Origin: VGPI01 sp964482845
GTDB taxonomy: Bacteria > Cloacimonadota > Cloacimonadia > Cloacimonadales > Cloacimonadaceae
Reading direction: 5' to 3'
Length of the DNA: 20,219 nt
Assembly: GCA_964482845.1 (NCBI GenBank)
Contig: CAYZZE010000032.1
Span: forward strand, 1 to 20,219
Below, in pieces: positions 20,213-20,219 of this stretch. A program made the translations under genes and the position numbers. The notes under the pieces were generated by a model. The model worked only from the letters and a program-made list of their open reading frames with translations. It did no database searches and was not told where the DNA came from. The stretch's first letter is position 1. Each line of letters begins with the position of its first letter.

Positions 20213-20219
20213 ATCCGCG

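Overview
The window looks like a chromosomal segment of a diderm (Gram-negative-type) bacterium. It encodes a lipobox protein ending in an outer-membrane-type beta-barrel, an MCE-type envelope lipid transporter, several Sec-type signal peptides and a large exported M16 protease. The mix of amino-acid catabolism genes (urocanate hydratase, a CyuA-family cysteine desulfidase) with a eukaryotic-type UDP-glucose pyrophosphorylase and an STAS-MlaE fusion recalls fermentative FCB-type lineages such as Cloacimonadota. That assignment is an inference from remembered protein style; no marker gene is present to prove it.

Layout. Bases 1-603 hold no convincing gene but contain several dyads, including a perfect 22-bp inverted repeat. 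From 604 the plus strand carries an exported two-domain PEGA protein, then a Ser/Thr kinase cut off after its N-lobe where a CRISPR-repeat-like sequence begins, then a flavodoxin-like protein (1790-2275). An M16 zinc protease follows on the minus strand (2431-5250). A 388-bp intergenic region holds a signal-peptide-like mini-ORF, an inverted-repeat cluster, a near-consensus CIRCE (HrcA) operator and a promoter, leading into htpG (5639-7657). After it come a nucleotide-sugar dehydrogenase (7728-9266), a patch of stacked hairpins (9307-9444), and an exported double-cluster ferredoxin (9526-10068).

The right half (20064 down to 10077) is a tightly packed minus-strand run of seven genes: cyuA-like desulfidase, hutU, UTP-glucose-1-phosphate uridylyltransferase, an MCE/MlaD-like protein, a PqiC-like lipoprotein fused to a beta-barrel, STAS-MlaE permease, and MlaF ATPase. 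Gaps are 0-48 bp and several genes overlap. A rho-independent terminator of the next upstream gene and an extended -10 promoter lie just before the run.

The most interesting item is the four-gene MCE cassette. The ATPase (MlaF) and the STAS-permease fusion (MlaB+MlaE in one chain) form the inner-membrane engine. The MCE protein, with a transmembrane anchor and a roughly 280-residue helical tail, would reach across the periplasm. The third protein appears to join a PqiC/YmbA-type auxiliary lipoprotein domain to a C-terminal barrel in one polypeptide. This suggests a self-contained inner-to-outer-membrane lipid route whose outer-membrane terminus is built into the auxiliary lipoprotein.
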